A DNA stretch of 64,000 nt, from the NCBI GenBank assembly GCA_021838635.1, contig JAKCDC010000012.1:1-64000 (forward strand), given 5' to 3'. The notes beneath the pieces were generated by a model. That model had not been told where the DNA came from and did not search any database. It worked only from the letters and a program-made list of their open reading frames with translations. Positions 16,602 through 26,389 of the stretch are shown here, one piece after another. The DNA comes from Pseudomonadota bacterium. GTDB taxonomy: Bacteria > Pseudomonadota > Gammaproteobacteria > Steroidobacterales > Steroidobacteraceae. How positions within the stretch are numbered: the stretch's first letter is position 1; each line of letters opens with the position of its first letter. A program made the translations under genes and the position numbers.

Positions 16602-16956
16602 TCACGTGCACGGCCTTGTCGAACGCCACGCGCAGCGTGACGTTGCCGAACAGCGGCGCATAGGACACATAGGCCGCCTCGACGCGGTAGCCGGTGCCGC
16701 TGCGCCGGATGCTCACATCCTGCACCGTGGGGTAGTTGACGCTGTCGATCTCGAAATGGCGCGAAATGGAAGTTTGGATCTTGAACACGCTGCCGCCACC
16801 GCTGCGAAACTGGTGGCTCACCTCATCGAGCGTGTGCGACACCTTCATGTAGTTCAGGTACACCGGCGCTAAGCGCAGCCCGGCGTACAGGCAGATCGCC
16901 AGCGGCGTCAGCAACACCAGCCAGCCGATCAGAGTGACCCCGCGTTCTCGGCGCAT
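16588..16956 (-). CDS. DUF4845 membrane protein
   Basis: This 122-residue protein has one N-terminal membrane helix (GVTLIGWLVLLTPLAICLYAG without its flanks) and a small periplasmic domain with RLAPVYLNYMKVS. This is the DUF4845 family, routinely found between lepB and rnc in beta- and gammaproteobacteria; its function is unknown. The basic start MRRERGVTL followed by a helix resembles a pilin-like signal, but no prepilin cleavage context can be proved. It lies 13 bases after lepB. Confidence 0.85.
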   Translation of the reverse strand: MRRERGVTLIGWLVLLTPLAICLYAGLRLAPVYLNYMKVSHTLDEVSHQFRSGGGSVFKIQTSISRHFEIDSVNYPTVQDVSIRRSGTGYRVEAAYVSYAPLFGNVTLRVAFDKAVHVSGGG

Positions 16957-16969
16957 CGCTCAACCTCCG

Positions 16970-18064
16970 CTACTTGATCTTCTTGCCGATCCGACTCCAG
17001 ATCGGGCCCCCTTTACGATCGATGTCCCAATTGAACCAGATGTAAGTGGCTCGGCCGACCAGATTGCGCTGCGGCACGAAGCCCCACACTCGGCTGTCAT
17101 CGCTATTGTCGCGATTGTCGCCGATCATGACATAGCTCTTGGCCGGTACATCCATCTCGACCAGCTTCTGCTCGTACAGCGGCAGCGCATCCGGCGGCGG
17201 ATTGCCGCCGCAGATGTATCCGCGCGCGTCCGAGCGCGGGCAGGTCGGCAGCGGATCGGCGGTGACCTCGAGCGGCACCGGGCAGAGCAGCACGTGATGC
17301 ACGTGGTGATCGAGATCCTCGGTGCCGAGTTCCATGTTCTGGTAGCAGCCGTCGTTGTACTTACCGACGATGCGCAGCGGGATCTTCTTCCCGTTGATCG
17401 TCAGGCGATCATCGTGCACCACCACGTGATCCCCGGGCAGTCCGACCACGCGCTTGATGTAGTCCTCGCTCGGCTTCAGCGGATAGCGAAACACCGCCAC
17501 ATCGCCGCGGTGCGGCTCGCCGGTGGAGAGGATCTTGGTGTGCGTGATCGGCAGGCGCAGTCCGTAGGCGAATTTCTCCACCACGATGAAATCCCCGTCG
17601 AGCAGCGTCGGCATCATCGAGTCCGAGGGAATACGAAACGGCTCGAACAGGAACGAGCGCACCAGCAGCACCGCGAGTGCGACCGGGAAGAAGCTGCGCG
17701 CGTAGTCGACGGTGGTCGGCTCCGGCTCGCTGCGCGGATCGCGGCCTGCGGCCGTCGCCGCCGCGGTGCGGCGGCGCGACAGCAGCAGCGCATCGATCAG
17801 CCAAACGATGCCGGTGACCACCGAGATCAGCAGCAGCACGGCACTGAAGTCGAGCGCCTCGGCGGCGAAGATCCGCAGCACCACCGCCACCAGCAGCAGC
17901 GGCAGCGCCCGGTAGCACCAGGCAACGAAGGCCATTTCGCGCACCGGCTCGGCGGCGAGCAGCCGGCGCGGTTTAAGCAACCAGTCATCGATCACGCACA
18001 CCAGACCGACCGGAATGGCGAGCCAGGACAGAACGATGATCAGCTGCATCACAACAGACGGCAT
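16970..18064 (-). CDS. lepB: Signal peptidase I
   Basis: This inner-membrane serine protease removes signal peptides from secreted proteins. With the start at 18064 it has 364 residues, longer than many homologues, because of a hydrophobic N-terminal region of perhaps four helices between about residues 6 and 140. The catalytic Ser is in IPSDSMMPTL (Ser149), and the general base Lys lies in DYIKRVVGLPGD (Lys204). The conserved SYVMIGDNRDNSDDSR box appears as KSYVMIGDNRDNS followed by DSRVWG. The lepA-lepB-DUF4845-rnc-era order is standard. An in-frame extension to 18163 is possible but lacks family support. Confidence 0.92.
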   Translation of the reverse strand: MPSVVMQLIIVLSWLAIPVGLVCVIDDWLLKPRRLLAAEPVREMAFVAWCYRALPLLLVAVVLRIFAAEALDFSAVLLLISVVTGIVWLIDALLLSRRRTAAATAAGRDPRSEPEPTTVDYARSFFPVALAVLLVRSFLFEPFRIPSDSMMPTLLDGDFIVVEKFAYGLRLPITHTKILSTGEPHRGDVAVFRYPLKPSEDYIKRVVGLPGDHVVVHDDRLTINGKKIPLRIVGKYNDGCYQNMELGTEDLDHHVHHVLLCPVPLEVTADPLPTCPRSDARGYICGGNPPPDALPLYEQKLVEMDVPAKSYVMIGDNRDNSDDSRVWGFVPQRNLVGRATYIWFNWDIDRKGGPIWSRIGKKIK

Positions 18065-18175
18065 GGCGGCTCCATTGACGAGTTTGGGCACGAACCGGCA
18101 ACACTGGGCACTGGTGTGCGCCAGTCCGTTGCCGGGCAGCGATGGAATGGTAGCGAGGGACATTGCGGCGACACG

Positions 18176-19969
18176 CTACTTGCGGCCCAACTGGAGCACC
18201 GCAAGGAACGCCGACTGGGGGATCTCGACCCGGCCGACCTGCTTCATGCGCTTCTTGCCCTCTTTCTGCTTCTCGAGCAGCTTGCGCTTGCGGCTGATGT
18301 CACCGCCGTAGCACTTGGCGAGCACGTTCTTGCGCAGCGCCTTGACCGTGGCACGCGCCACGATCGCACTGCCGATCGCCGCCTGCACGGCGACTTCGAA
18401 CATCTGCCGCGGGATCAGCTCCTGCATCTTGTCGACCAGCTCGCGGCCGCGGTGATAGGCATTGTCGCGGTGCACGATGATCGAGAGCGCATCGACCCGC
18501 TCGGCGTTGATCAGGATGTCGAGCTTCACGAGCGGGGCGGCCTGGAAGTGCGAGAACTCGTAATCGAACGAGGCGTAGCCGCGGCTCACCGACTTCAGCC
18601 GGTCGAAGAAATCGAGCACCACCTCGGCGAGCGGCAGTTCGTACTGCAGGGAGACCTGGGTGCCGAGGTAGAGCATCTTCTTCTGCACGCCGCGCTTCTC
18701 GGTGCACAGCTGCAGCACCGCCCCGACGTGATCGGGCGGCACCAGGATGTTCGCCACGATGATCGGCTCGCGGATCTGCTCGATCTCATTCAGCGGCGGC
18801 AGCTTCGAGGGGTTGTCGACGTAGGTCACCTCCCCGTCGGTGCGCTCGACTTCGTACACCACGGTCGGGGCGCTGGTGATCAGATCGAGGTGGTACTCGC
18901 GCTCGAGCCGCTCCTGCACGATGTCCATGTGCAGCAGACCGAGAAAGCCGCAGCGGAAGCCAAAGCCAAGCGCGCCGGAGACTTCCGGCTCGTAGTGCAG
19001 CGCCGAGTCGTTCAGGCGCAGCTTGGCAAGCGCATCGCGGAAGCTCTCGTAGTCCTCGGCGTTCACCGGGAAGACGCCCGCGAACACGCGCGGCTTGATC
19101 TGCCTGAACCCCGGCAACGCCTCGGTGGTCGGCCGATTCTCGAGCGTGATGGTATCGCCCACCGGCGCACCGTCGATTTCTTTGATGCCGGCCACGACGA
19201 ATCCGACGTCGCCGGCCGCGAGCGTCTGCTCGACGATGGGCTTGGGCGTGAAGCGGCCGAGCCGATCGACGGTGTGCGCCCGTCCGGTGGAGATCATTCG
19301 GATCTTCTCCCCCGTCGAGACGCTGCCGTTGACGACACGCACCAGCGAGACCACCCCGACGTAGTTGTCGAACCAGGAATCGATGATCAGTGCCTGCACG
19401 GGCGCGTCGGGATCCCCGCGCGGCGCCGGGATCCTCTGGATCAAGGCCTCCAGCAGCGCCTCGACGCCCTCGCCGGTCTTGGCACTGACCTTGAGCGCAT
19501 CGTGCGCCTCGATACCGATGATCTCCTCGATCTCGGTCATCACACGATCCGGGTCGGCCGAGGGCAGGTCGATCTTGTTGATGACCGGCACCACCGTCAG
19601 ACCCTGCTCGAGGGCCGTGTAGCAGTTCGCCACGCTCTGTGCCTCGACGCCCTGGGAGGCATCCACCACGAGCAGCGCCCCGTCGCAGGCCGCCAGCGAA
19701 CGGGACACCTCGTAGGAGAAATCGACATGGCCCGGGGTGTCGATCATGTTCAGCTGGTAGCGCTGACCGTCCCGCGCGTCGTAGTAGAGCGTGACGCTCT
19801 GCGCCTTGATGGTGATGCCGCGCTCGCGTTCCAGGTCCATCGAATCGAGGACCTGCTCGTGCATCTCACGGGCATCGAGCCCGCGGCACAGCTGAATGAA
19901 GCGGTCGGCAAGCGTGGACTTGCCGTGATCGACATGAGCGATGATGCAAAAATTACGTATGAGCCGCAT
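18176..19969 (-). CDS. lepA: Elongation factor 4 (LepA)
   Basis: This 597-residue ribosomal GTPase is a back-translocation/initiation-associated factor. G1 reads [13 protein letters not shown], followed by [13 protein letters not shown]3 DTPGHVDF and G4 INKIDLPSA. The C-terminal LepA-specific domain ends with [21 protein letters not shown], interrupted here only for brevity. Length matches E. coli LepA closely. It starts after a 119-base gap below the glutaredoxin-like gene, in which I see no confident promoter. Confidence 0.96.
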   Translation of the reverse strand: MRLIRNFCIIAHVDHGKSTLADRFIQLCRGLDAREMHEQVLDSMDLERERGITIKAQSVTLYYDARDGQRYQLNMIDTPGHVDFSYEVSRSLAACDGALLVVDASQGVEAQSVANCYTALEQGLTVVPVINKIDLPSADPDRVMTEIEEIIGIEAHDALKVSAKTGEGVEALLEALIQRIPAPRGDPDAPVQALIIDSWFDNYVGVVSLVRVVNGSVSTGEKIRMISTGRAHTVDRLGRFTPKPIVEQTLAAGDVGFVVAGIKEIDGAPVGDTITLENRPTTEALPGFRQIKPRVFAGVFPVNAEDYESFRDALAKLRLNDSALHYEPEVSGALGFGFRCGFLGLLHMDIVQERLEREYHLDLITSAPTVVYEVERTDGEVTYVDNPSKLPPLNEIEQIREPIIVANILVPPDHVGAVLQLCTEKRGVQKKMLYLGTQVSLQYELPLAEVVLDFFDRLKSVSRGYASFDYEFSHFQAAPLVKLDILINAERVDALSIIVHRDNAYHRGRELVDKMQELIPRQMFEVAVQAAIGSAIVARATVKALRKNVLAKCYGGDISRKRKLLEKQKEGKKRMKQVGRVEIPQSAFLAVLQLGRK

Positions 19970-20089
19970 GAATCCGGGCCGCGTGTTCTGCCGCGCCAGA
20001 TTGTCAGCGGCGGGCGGATTATACCTGCAGATCGGCGCCGGATATGCCCTACTTCACCCCGAGCGAAAGGACACCGCGCCGGGGCGCGC

Positions 20090-20338
20090 TCAGCTGGCGC
20101 CGAGGTGGCGCCGCAGCGCCGCAGGGTCGAGGCGGAAACGGCACACCAGCGTCTCCCCGAGCAGCAGCACCGGTACCTGCAGCCCGTAGCGACGGGTCAG
20201 TTCCGGGTCGGAGTCGACATCGAGCTGTCGCAGCGCAGGCAGTGTCTCCTGCGCGCCGAACGCGTGCAGCGCGGCGAGCATCTCATCGCACAGCAGGCAG
20301 TCCCGCCGCGAGACCAACGTCAGCGTCGGGGCGCTCAA
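20090..20338 (-). CDS. Glutaredoxin-like protein (DUF836 type)
   Basis: This 82-residue thioredoxin-fold protein opens with a redox CxxC motif at residues 14-17 (CLLC). VPVLLLGE supplies the cis-Pro of the fold, with Pro preceded by Val. It matches the glutaredoxin-like/DUF836 group often placed after mucB. Its ATG overlaps the mucB stop by 4 bases. The physiological partner is unknown. Confidence 0.82.
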   Translation of the reverse strand: MSAPTLTLVSRRDCLLCDEMLAALHAFGAQETLPALRQLDVDSDPELTRRYGLQVPVLLLGETLVCRFRLDPAALRRHLGAS

Positions 20339-21375
20339 GGCGGCGGCACCGAATGGGCGAACGTCCCACCCGAGAGTGCCGGGAACGAGGCCGGCTGGGC
20401 CCGTACCGAGTCGGCGATCGAGCGCACGGTGCGCGCCGGCGCCTCACCCACCGCAGTCACGCGGTGCCCGTCGACCAGTGTGGAGAAAACGTTGGACGCG
20501 CCCATATGGGCCGATTCTACCGCCGCATGCGCCGCCTTGCGCTGCGCATGGCGGGCGACGAACACCGAAACCGAGGCCAGCCCGTCGGTGTACACCAGGT
20601 GCTCGACCGGCCCGAGGGTCCCCGGCATGCTCTGCGCCACGTTCGTGGCCATGTGAAAGCCCGGCGGCAGCCACAGCGCATTCCACACCAACCCGCCCTG
20701 CTTCGGCGGCGGTGTGTGGTTGCGCAGCCAGCGGTAGCCGCTCGTGGACAGCTGCGGGGCGAAGGCCGCATCCGGGATGCTTGACTTGATTTTCAACGTG
20801 GCGAAGGCGATCTGCTCGATCACCTTACCGCCGTGGCGGGCGTCCCAGAGCTGAATCTTCAGCGGCAGGCCGTGCCGGTCGATCCACAGCCGATAACCGT
20901 AGCGGTAATCATCCCGCGGCATCACCGTCACCAGGCGCGTCAGATGCTGATCGATGCGCTCACGCGGCCCTTCGTGCAACCGATAGAACCGCTCGGTGTT
21001 CTTGTTCAGCACCGGCATGGTGCCGATCAGCGAGCTGTTCTTGGGCATCTGCTCGACCAGCGCCTCGCGCTTGTCGGGCAGGTAGCAGGTGAGATTTGAT
21101 CCGATGCGGATGAACTCCCGCCCCGAACCATCGAGCGACTGCAGCCGCTCTGAGACCACCCCATTTTTCAAGCGGTGCACGATGCGCAGCATTTGCACCT
21201 GCCCGCCCTCCCAATGCGCGAACGTCCCCTCGTAATCGAGGGTGCTCAGGGCATGATTCATCCGCTCGAGCAGCACCGCCGGCTCGCCGGCGAGCGCCGT
21301 GGCGCTGCCGATCGCCCACACCAGAGCCCAGGCGCCGAAGGCCCTGCTAGTGCGGCTGCGAGGCGACATGGCCAT
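20335..21375 (-). CDS. mucB: Sigma-E regulatory protein MucB/RseB
   Basis: This 346-residue periplasmic protein binds the anti-sigma factor RseA and shields it from DegS until lipid or lipopolysaccharide signals release it. A signal peptide (FGAWALVWAIGSATALAG) is followed by the LolA-like N-terminal domain (LERMNHALSTLDYEGTFAHW) and a C-terminal domain with WLPPGFHMA. The start at 21375 has GCAGG upstream; ATG at 21369 is an alternative. Either overlaps the end of rseA by 23-29 bases. Together with rseA, rpoE and the distant rseP it completes the cascade. Confidence 0.9.
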   Translation of the reverse strand: MAMSPRSRTSRAFGAWALVWAIGSATALAGEPAVLLERMNHALSTLDYEGTFAHWEGGQVQMLRIVHRLKNGVVSERLQSLDGSGREFIRIGSNLTCYLPDKREALVEQMPKNSSLIGTMPVLNKNTERFYRLHEGPRERIDQHLTRLVTVMPRDDYRYGYRLWIDRHGLPLKIQLWDARHGGKVIEQIAFATLKIKSSIPDAAFAPQLSTSGYRWLRNHTPPPKQGGLVWNALWLPPGFHMATNVAQSMPGTLGPVEHLVYTDGLASVSVFVARHAQRKAAHAAVESAHMGASNVFSTLVDGHRVTAVGEAPARTVRSIADSVRAQPASFPALSGGTFAHSVPPP

Positions 21376-22015
21376 GGCCGGCGACCTGCCGGACCGCGCG
21401 GCGCCGGGGCGCGGCCGGCGGACTCGCTGCCGCCTCACTGACCATCAACGAAGACAGCAGACTACCGCCGCTGATGGGCCAGGAATACGCGCTGTGCGCC
21501 ACGACATAATCCGCCAGCTGGGTCGGCGGCATGGGGGTCATGACAGCCGGGGTGCTCGGGGGCACCACGTAGCTGTCCGGGCCGCGGCTGCGCCGGCGGG
21601 CCACACCATCGACGACCGGTGTCGCCGCCACGCTCGCGACGGTCATCGGCGCAGCGCCAAGCAGCGGTCCGCCATGATGGGCGCGCAACCACAGAATCGA
21701 CAGCGCCGCGACACCCGCCGCCAGGCCCGCACCGGAGAGCATCCGCATCCAGGCAGCCGAGGCGCGCGGCACCCCGTGGGTCCCGGGGGCGAGCTGCGGC
21801 TCGTGGCTGAGCGCCGCGTTCACCCGGCCCGCCACCGCACTTTGCAGCACCACACCGCGCTCGGCGCGGATCACCGCCCCGATGAGCGCATAGCGTCCCC
21901 AGCGCGCCTTCAGCGCCTCATCGCGCGAGAGTCGGCGCGCGAGCAGCTCGCACTCCCCCGAGGGCAGCTCGTCATCGAACATCGCGGACAACTGACTGTC
22001 GAGTTCCTCGTTCAT
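21347..22015 (-). CDS. rseA: Anti-sigma-E factor RseA
   Basis: This 222-residue single-pass membrane protein has a cytoplasmic N-terminal domain (MNEELDSQLSAMFDDELPSG, then LLARRLSRDEALKARW) that holds RpoE inactive. One membrane helix follows at about residues 95-112 (GLAAGVAALSILWLRAH), then an alanine/proline-rich periplasmic tail that would bind MucB and be cut by DegS. The ATG overlaps the rpoE stop by 4 bases, typical of co-translated sigma/anti-sigma pairs. Confidence 0.92.
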   Translation of the reverse strand: MNEELDSQLSAMFDDELPSGECELLARRLSRDEALKARWGRYALIGAVIRAERGVVLQSAVAGRVNAALSHEPQLAPGTHGVPRASAAWMRMLSGAGLAAGVAALSILWLRAHHGGPLLGAAPMTVASVAATPVVDGVARRRSRGPDSYVVPPSTPAVMTPMPPTQLADYVVAHSAYSWPISGGSLLSSLMVSEAAASPPAAPRRRAVRQVAGHGHVASQPH

Positions 22016-22620
22016 CCGAGTTCCTCCGTACGGCCCAGTCCTCCCTCGAACACATCGCGCAAGCGCCGATCGATTGCCTCGCGCGCCCGGAAAATACGCG
22101 ACCGCACCGTGCCGACGGGACAGCCCATCGAGGCGGCGATCTGCTCGTAGGAAAGTCCCTCGAGTTCGCGCAGCACGATCGCGGTGCGCAAATCCTCCGG
22201 CAGCTGCTCGATGGCCGCGTTGACGGTCTGGCGGATCTCATCGGTCAGCACCAGTCCCTCGGGGGTCTCGGAATCCTTCAGTCGGCCTTGCATATCGTAG
22301 GACTCATCGATGCTGTCACGGTCAAAGTCGTAATCGACAGGGCTGCGGTCACGCGACACCACCGCGTTCTTCGCGGTATTGATCGCGATGCGGTATAGCC
22401 AGGTGTAAAACGCGCTGTCGCCGCGAAACTGCGGCAATGCCCGGTACGCCTTGATAAAGGCCTCTTGAGCAATGTCCTCGGCTTCGGCCGGGTTACGAAC
22501 ATAGCGCGTCACCAGCTTGACCAATTTGTGCTGGTACTTGAGCACCAGCGCATCAAAAGCACCCTTGTCGCCCCGTTGTACCCGGCGAACCAGGCTCAAA
22601 TCACTGACATCGGCGCTCAT
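22012..22620 (-). CDS. rpoE: RNA polymerase sigma-E factor
   Basis: This 202-residue extracytoplasmic-function sigma factor controls envelope stress. Region 2 includes YVRNPAEAEDIAQEAFIKAY and FYTWLYRIAINTAKN; region 4 includes LRELEGLSYEQIAASMGCP and GTVRSRIFRAREAIDRRL. The start at 22620 (MSADVSDLSLVRRVQRGD) gives the family length and has AGGAG 13 bases upstream. The longer in-frame extension has no family character. Likely autoregulated from the sigma-E-type promoter directly upstream. Confidence 0.95.
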   Translation of the reverse strand: MSADVSDLSLVRRVQRGDKGAFDALVLKYQHKLVKLVTRYVRNPAEAEDIAQEAFIKAYRALPQFRGDSAFYTWLYRIAINTAKNAVVSRDRSPVDYDFDRDSIDESYDMQGRLKDSETPEGLVLTDEIRQTVNAAIEQLPEDLRTAIVLRELEGLSYEQIAASMGCPVGTVRSRIFRAREAIDRRLRDVFEGGLGRTEELG

Positions 22621-22670
22621 TGCGCGCCCTCTGCTCCTGAATGTACGAAGGCCGCCCGCACCGCGACCTG

Positions 22671-22698
22671 AATAGACACTGAATCTTTGGATAAGTTC
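22671..22698 (-). promoter_or_regulatory. Sigma-E-type promoter of rpoE-rseA-mucB
   Basis: On the minus strand GAACTT (22698-22693) is followed after exactly 16 bases by TCTATT (22676-22671). This resembles the sigma-E consensus GGAACTT-N15/16-TCTNA. The start would be near 22665, about 45 bases before the rpoE ATG. Positive autoregulation by RpoE is established in E. coli; here it is inferred from this match. Confidence 0.55.
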
Positions 22699-22706
22699 AG
22701 AAGTCT

Positions 22707-23018
22707 CTACGCCCTGTGCGGTACCGGAGGGTGGACCCCCATCATGCCCCCGCCCGGGGGGGCAGCGCCAGCGGCGGCGAGGATCCGCCCGATGAGCGCA
22801 GCAAGGGCCGGATCGTCCGCAACAACGCCAGCGAGCAGGTAACTGGCCAGCTCCGGGTCCGGCAACTCCAGCAACCGGGCGAGCACCGCCCGCTCCTCCT
22901 GGCCCGCATTGGCCAAGGCCACGTTGAGGTAGACCTCCAGCAGGACATCGAGTTCCTTCATCCCGCGCCGGCAGCGCCACTGCAGCCGTCTTCCTTCGGC
23001 ATCGAGCGGTGCGCTCAC
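22707..23018 (-). CDS. sdhE: FAD assembly factor SdhE
   Basis: This protein promotes covalent attachment of FAD to SdhA. The start is GTG at 23018, giving 103 residues beginning VSAPLDAEGRRLQWRCRRGM. The RGM-x-ELD motif (RCRRGMKELDVLLEVYL) is the signature of SdhE/YgfY. The C-terminus carries a Gly/Pro extension (AAPPGGGMMGVHPPV) beyond the usual length of about 90. The GTG is 5 bases after the sdhB stop, so it is the last gene of the sdh cluster. Confidence 0.9.
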   Translation of the reverse strand: MSAPLDAEGRRLQWRCRRGMKELDVLLEVYLNVALANAGQEERAVLARLLELPDPELASYLLAGVVADDPALAALIGRILAAAGAAPPGGGMMGVHPPVPHRA

Positions 23019-23023
23019 GCCGT

Positions 23024-23806
23024 TCAGCTCTGCCGCTCGATGAGCATCTTCTTGATCTCGGCAATGGCCTTGGCGGGATTGAGGTCCTTCGGGCACACGT
23101 CCGTGCAATTCATAATGGTGTGACAGCGGTACAGCTTGAACGGATCCTCCAGCGCATCGAGCCGCTCACCGGTGGCCTCATCGCGGCTGTCGATGATCCA
23201 GCGGTATGCGGCCAGCAGCGCGGCCGGCCCGAGATAACGGTCGCTATTCCACCAGTAGCTCGGGCAGGCCGTCGAGCAGCACGCGCACAGAATGCACGCG
23301 GCCGGCCGATCGATCTGCTCCTGCTCTTCCTTCGACTGCAGCCGCTCGTGGTCCGGCGGCGCCGGCGTCTGGGCCTGCAGCCAGGGTTTGACCGAGGCGT
23401 ACTGGGCGTAGAACTGGGTCAGGTCCGGCACCAGGTCCTTCACCACCGGCATGTGCGGCAGCGGATAGATGCGGATCTCCCGACCGAGCTCGTGCATCGA
23501 GGTGGTGCACGCGAGCCGGTTGACCCCGTTGATGTTCATCGCGCACGAGCCGCAGATCCCCTCGCGGCAGGAGCGGCGGAAGGTCAGCGAGGAATCCACG
23601 CTCGCCTTGATGCTGATCAGCCCGTCGAGCACCATCGGCCCGCACCCCGAGACATCGAGCTCGAAGGTGTCGACCCGCGGGTTCTGCCCGGAATCCGGAT
23701 CGAAGCGGTAGATGCGGAAGGTGCGCACTTGCTGCGCCCCGGCGGGCGCTCTGTGCGTGACACCACCGCGGATACGCGAGTTAGGAGGCAGTCGGAACTC
23801 AGCCAT
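23024..23806 (-). CDS. sdhB: Succinate dehydrogenase iron-sulfur subunit
   Basis: This 260-residue subunit carries electrons from SdhA to quinone. The 2Fe-2S cysteines are in [21 protein letters not shown]. The 4Fe-4S site is [12 protein letters not shown] and the last cluster site is [17 protein letters not shown]. All cluster ligands are present. It lies 15 bases after sdhA. Confidence 0.96.
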   Translation of the reverse strand: MAEFRLPPNSRIRGGVTHRAPAGAQQVRTFRIYRFDPDSGQNPRVDTFELDVSGCGPMVLDGLISIKASVDSSLTFRRSCREGICGSCAMNINGVNRLACTTSMHELGREIRIYPLPHMPVVKDLVPDLTQFYAQYASVKPWLQAQTPAPPDHERLQSKEEQEQIDRPAACILCACCSTACPSYWWNSDRYLGPAALLAAYRWIIDSRDEATGERLDALEDPFKLYRCHTIMNCTDVCPKDLNPAKAIAEIKKMLIERQS

Positions 23807-23821
23807 CGGGGAAACCCTTGC

Positions 23822-25606
23822 TCAGTAAGTCCGCGCCTTCGGCGGAACGGTTTCGACGTCGTCGGTGAGCGTATTGAGGTGCACCGGCCGGTACTCAAAG
23901 CGCACCTGACTCGGCCCATCGACCGACACCAGCGTGTGCTTCATCCAGTTTTGATCGTCGCGGTTCGGATAGTCCTCGCGTGCGTGCGCGCCGCGGCTCT
24001 CGGTGCGGTTCACCGCCGAGTGGATGGTCGCGGTGGCCTGCATCAGCAGGTTCTCCAGCTCCATCGTTTCGAGCAGATCGGAGTTCCACACCAGCGAGCG
24101 GTCGTTGATCCGCACGTCGGCAAAGGACTGGTAGGTCTCCCCGAGCTTGCGCGCCCCTTGGGCGAGGGACTCCCCGGTGCGAAACACCGCCGCATCGAGC
24201 TGCATGGTTTTTTGCATCTCCAGACGGATCTCGGCGGTCGAGCGCGAGCCGTTGGCGTTGCGCAGACGGTCCAGGCGCGACACGGCGAGCTGCGCGCCGT
24301 CCTTCGGCAGCGGCGCATGGCGCGTGCCGGGCTTGATCAGCTCGGCGCAGCGGCGCGCGGCCTGGCGGCCGAACACCACGAGATCGAGCAGCGAATTCGA
24401 CCCGAGCCGGTTCGCCCCATGCACCGAGACGCACGCCGCCTCACCCACCGCCATCAGTCCCGGCACGACGCTGTCCGGATCGCCATCGCGGAACCGGACC
24501 ACCTCGCCGTGGTAATTGCAGGGAATACCGCCCATGTTGTAATGCACGGTCGGCTGCACCGGGATCGGCTGGCGGGTCACATCGACGCCGGCGAAGATGC
24601 GCGCAGTCTCAGCGATGCCCGGCAACCGCTCGTGGATCACCTCGGGCCCAAGGTGTTCGAGGTGCAGATGGATGTGATCGTGCTCGGCGCCGACGCCGCG
24701 GCCCTCGCGGATCTCGATGGTCATGGCGCGGCTCACCACGTCGCGCGAGGCAAGGTCCTTCGCGTTCGGCGCATAGCGCTCCATGAATCGCTCGCCCTTG
24801 GCGTTGGTGAGATAGCCACCCTCCCCGCGCACCCCCTCGGTGATCAGGCAGCCGGCGCGGTAGATGCCGGTCGGATGGAACTGCACGAACTCCATGTCCT
24901 GCAGCGGCAACCCGGCGCGCAGCGCCATGGCATTGCCGTCCCCGGTGCACGAGTGCGCCGAGGTGCACGAGAAGTACGCCCGGCCGTAGCCCCCGGTGGC
25001 GAGGATGGTCATGTGCGCGCGGAAGCGGTGCACCTTGCCTTCGTTCATGTCGAGCGCGACCACGCCGCGACACACGCCATTCTCCATGATCAGGTCGATT
25101 GCGAAGAACTCCACGAAGAACGTTGCGGAGCGGCGGATCGATTGCTGATAAAGCGTGTGCAGCAGCGCATGCCCGGTGCGATCGGCCGCCGCGCACGTGC
25201 GCTGCGCGATGCCCTTGCCGAAGTGCGTGGTCATGCCGCCGAAGGGCCGCTGATAGATCCGGCCCTGCTCGGTGCGCGAGAACGGCACACCGTAGTGCTC
25301 CAGCTCGATGACCGCCGCCGGCGCCTCCTTGCACATCAGCTCGATCGCATCCTGGTCGCCGAGCCAGTCCGAACCCTTGATGGTGTCGTACATGTGCCAG
25401 CGCCAGTCGTCCTCGCCCATGTTGCCGAGCGCGGCGCTGATGCCACCCTGGGCGGCCACGGTGTGACTGCGCGTCGGGAACAGCTTGCTGATGCAGGCCG
25501 TGGACAGACCCGCCTCGGCAAGACCGAGCGTGGCGCGCAGCCCCGAGCCCCCCGCGCCAACGACGATGACGTCGTAGGTGTGATCGATGAATTCGTATGT
25601 GCTCAT
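23822..25606 (-). CDS. sdhA: Succinate dehydrogenase flavoprotein subunit
   Basis: This 594-residue catalytic subunit oxidises succinate to fumarate. It shows the FAD-binding [19 protein letters not shown], and [16 protein letters not shown] with His48 as the covalent FAD site. Further motifs are [15 protein letters not shown] and the active-site [18 protein letters not shown]. The start at 25606 gives an ATGA overlap with sdhD. The FAD attachment site fits the presence of both SdhE and an SDHAF4-type factor in the cluster. Confidence 0.97.
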   Translation of the reverse strand: MSTYEFIDHTYDVIVVGAGGSGLRATLGLAEAGLSTACISKLFPTRSHTVAAQGGISAALGNMGEDDWRWHMYDTIKGSDWLGDQDAIELMCKEAPAAVIELEHYGVPFSRTEQGRIYQRPFGGMTTHFGKGIAQRTCAAADRTGHALLHTLYQQSIRRSATFFVEFFAIDLIMENGVCRGVVALDMNEGKVHRFRAHMTILATGGYGRAYFSCTSAHSCTGDGNAMALRAGLPLQDMEFVQFHPTGIYRAGCLITEGVRGEGGYLTNAKGERFMERYAPNAKDLASRDVVSRAMTIEIREGRGVGAEHDHIHLHLEHLGPEVIHERLPGIAETARIFAGVDVTRQPIPVQPTVHYNMGGIPCNYHGEVVRFRDGDPDSVVPGLMAVGEAACVSVHGANRLGSNSLLDLVVFGRQAARRCAELIKPGTRHAPLPKDGAQLAVSRLDRLRNANGSRSTAEIRLEMQKTMQLDAAVFRTGESLAQGARKLGETYQSFADVRINDRSLVWNSDLLETMELENLLMQATATIHSAVNRTESRGAHAREDYPNRDDQNWMKHTLVSVDGPSQVRFEYRPVHLNTLTDDVETVPPKARTY

Positions 25607-25989
25607 GCGGCGCCTCCCAACGCCACTTTGATAACTGCGAACACGCCGGCGGCGGCGGCGAGCACGTGCAGATAGGTCACCAGCGCAAGCGCAACGGTGC
25701 GCATGCCACGCCCATGCACGTAGTCCTCGATGACCACACGCACACCGAGCTGCGAATGCCACGCCGCGCTCAGCACGAACAGAATCAGCAACACCGCCGT
25801 CCACGCCTGACCCATCCAGGCGCTCACCGCCGGATAGGAGAGCGTCGGCAGCGACAGCAGCGAGACGACGAACCAGATGGCGAGCGGCACCAATGCGACG
25901 GCCGTCAGCCGCTGCACCCACCAGTGGTGCACGCCGTCCTTCGCCGCACCGCGGCCGAGCACCTGACCGAGCGGACTGCGCAGACTCAT
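25603..25989 (-). CDS. sdhD: Succinate dehydrogenase membrane anchor subunit SdhD
   Basis: This 128-residue protein has three membrane helices (about 27-47, 58-78 and 97-120). It begins [21 protein letters not shown], and [19 protein letters not shown] is the typical SdhD entry into the first helix. [18 protein letters not shown] carries the His and Asp-Tyr expected around heme and quinone. It overlaps sdhC and sdhA by 4 bases each. Confidence 0.92.
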   Translation of the reverse strand: MSLRSPLGQVLGRGAAKDGVHHWWVQRLTAVALVPLAIWFVVSLLSLPTLSYPAVSAWMGQAWTAVLLILFVLSAAWHSQLGVRVVIEDYVHGRGMRTVALALVTYLHVLAAAAGVFAVIKVALGGAA

Positions 25990-26375
25990 GCGTGCCTCCC
26001 GGCGAGCAGCCACGCGGCCAGCGCCGCAAACAACACGATGCTGCATATCAGCACCAGGTAGGCACTGGCACGCGAGTGCGCGCGCTCCAGGCCGCGTCCG
26101 GTGTCCCACACCAAGTGGCGCAGCCCGGCGCACAGGTGATAGGCGAACACCGCAAGCAGCGCGAGCCAGAGGATCTTGAAGATTCCGCGCCCGAGCAGCG
26201 CCGTGGCATGCGCGTAGGCGAGCGGCCCGCCGGCGATGGCCATCAGCCAGTACACCAGCACGATCAGCCCGAGTGCGAGCGCGAGCCCGGTGGCGCGGTT
26301 CAACACGGAGGTGAGCAGCGTGTAGCGGTGCATCCGGTACACGGACAGATGCGGCGAAGTGGGTCTTTCAGCCAT
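25986..26375 (-). CDS. sdhC: Succinate dehydrogenase cytochrome b556 subunit SdhC
   Basis: This 129-residue protein has three membrane helices. [20 protein letters not shown] is the conserved SdhC N-terminus and quinone-site region. [17 protein letters not shown] contains the heme-ligating His. The start at 26375 (MAERPTSPH) is preferred over the six-codon longer form because the family begins there. It lies 14 bases after the SDHAF4-type gene. Confidence 0.93.
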   Translation of the reverse strand: MAERPTSPHLSVYRMHRYTLLTSVLNRATGLALALGLIVLVYWLMAIAGGPLAYAHATALLGRGIFKILWLALLAVFAYHLCAGLRHLVWDTGRGLERAHSRASAYLVLICSIVLFAALAAWLLAGRHA

Positions 26376-26389
26376 AAATGCTCGAGAGG

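Noticed and set aside
16934-20656. Plus-strand open frame of about 1240 codons opposite lepB, lepA and mucB
   Set aside because: The opposite strand carries complete conserved genes with all catalytic motifs; this frame has low-complexity composition and no start signal.
23009-25675. Plus-strand open frame of about 890 codons opposite sdhB and sdhA
   Set aside because: Antisense shadow of two well-conserved enzymes.
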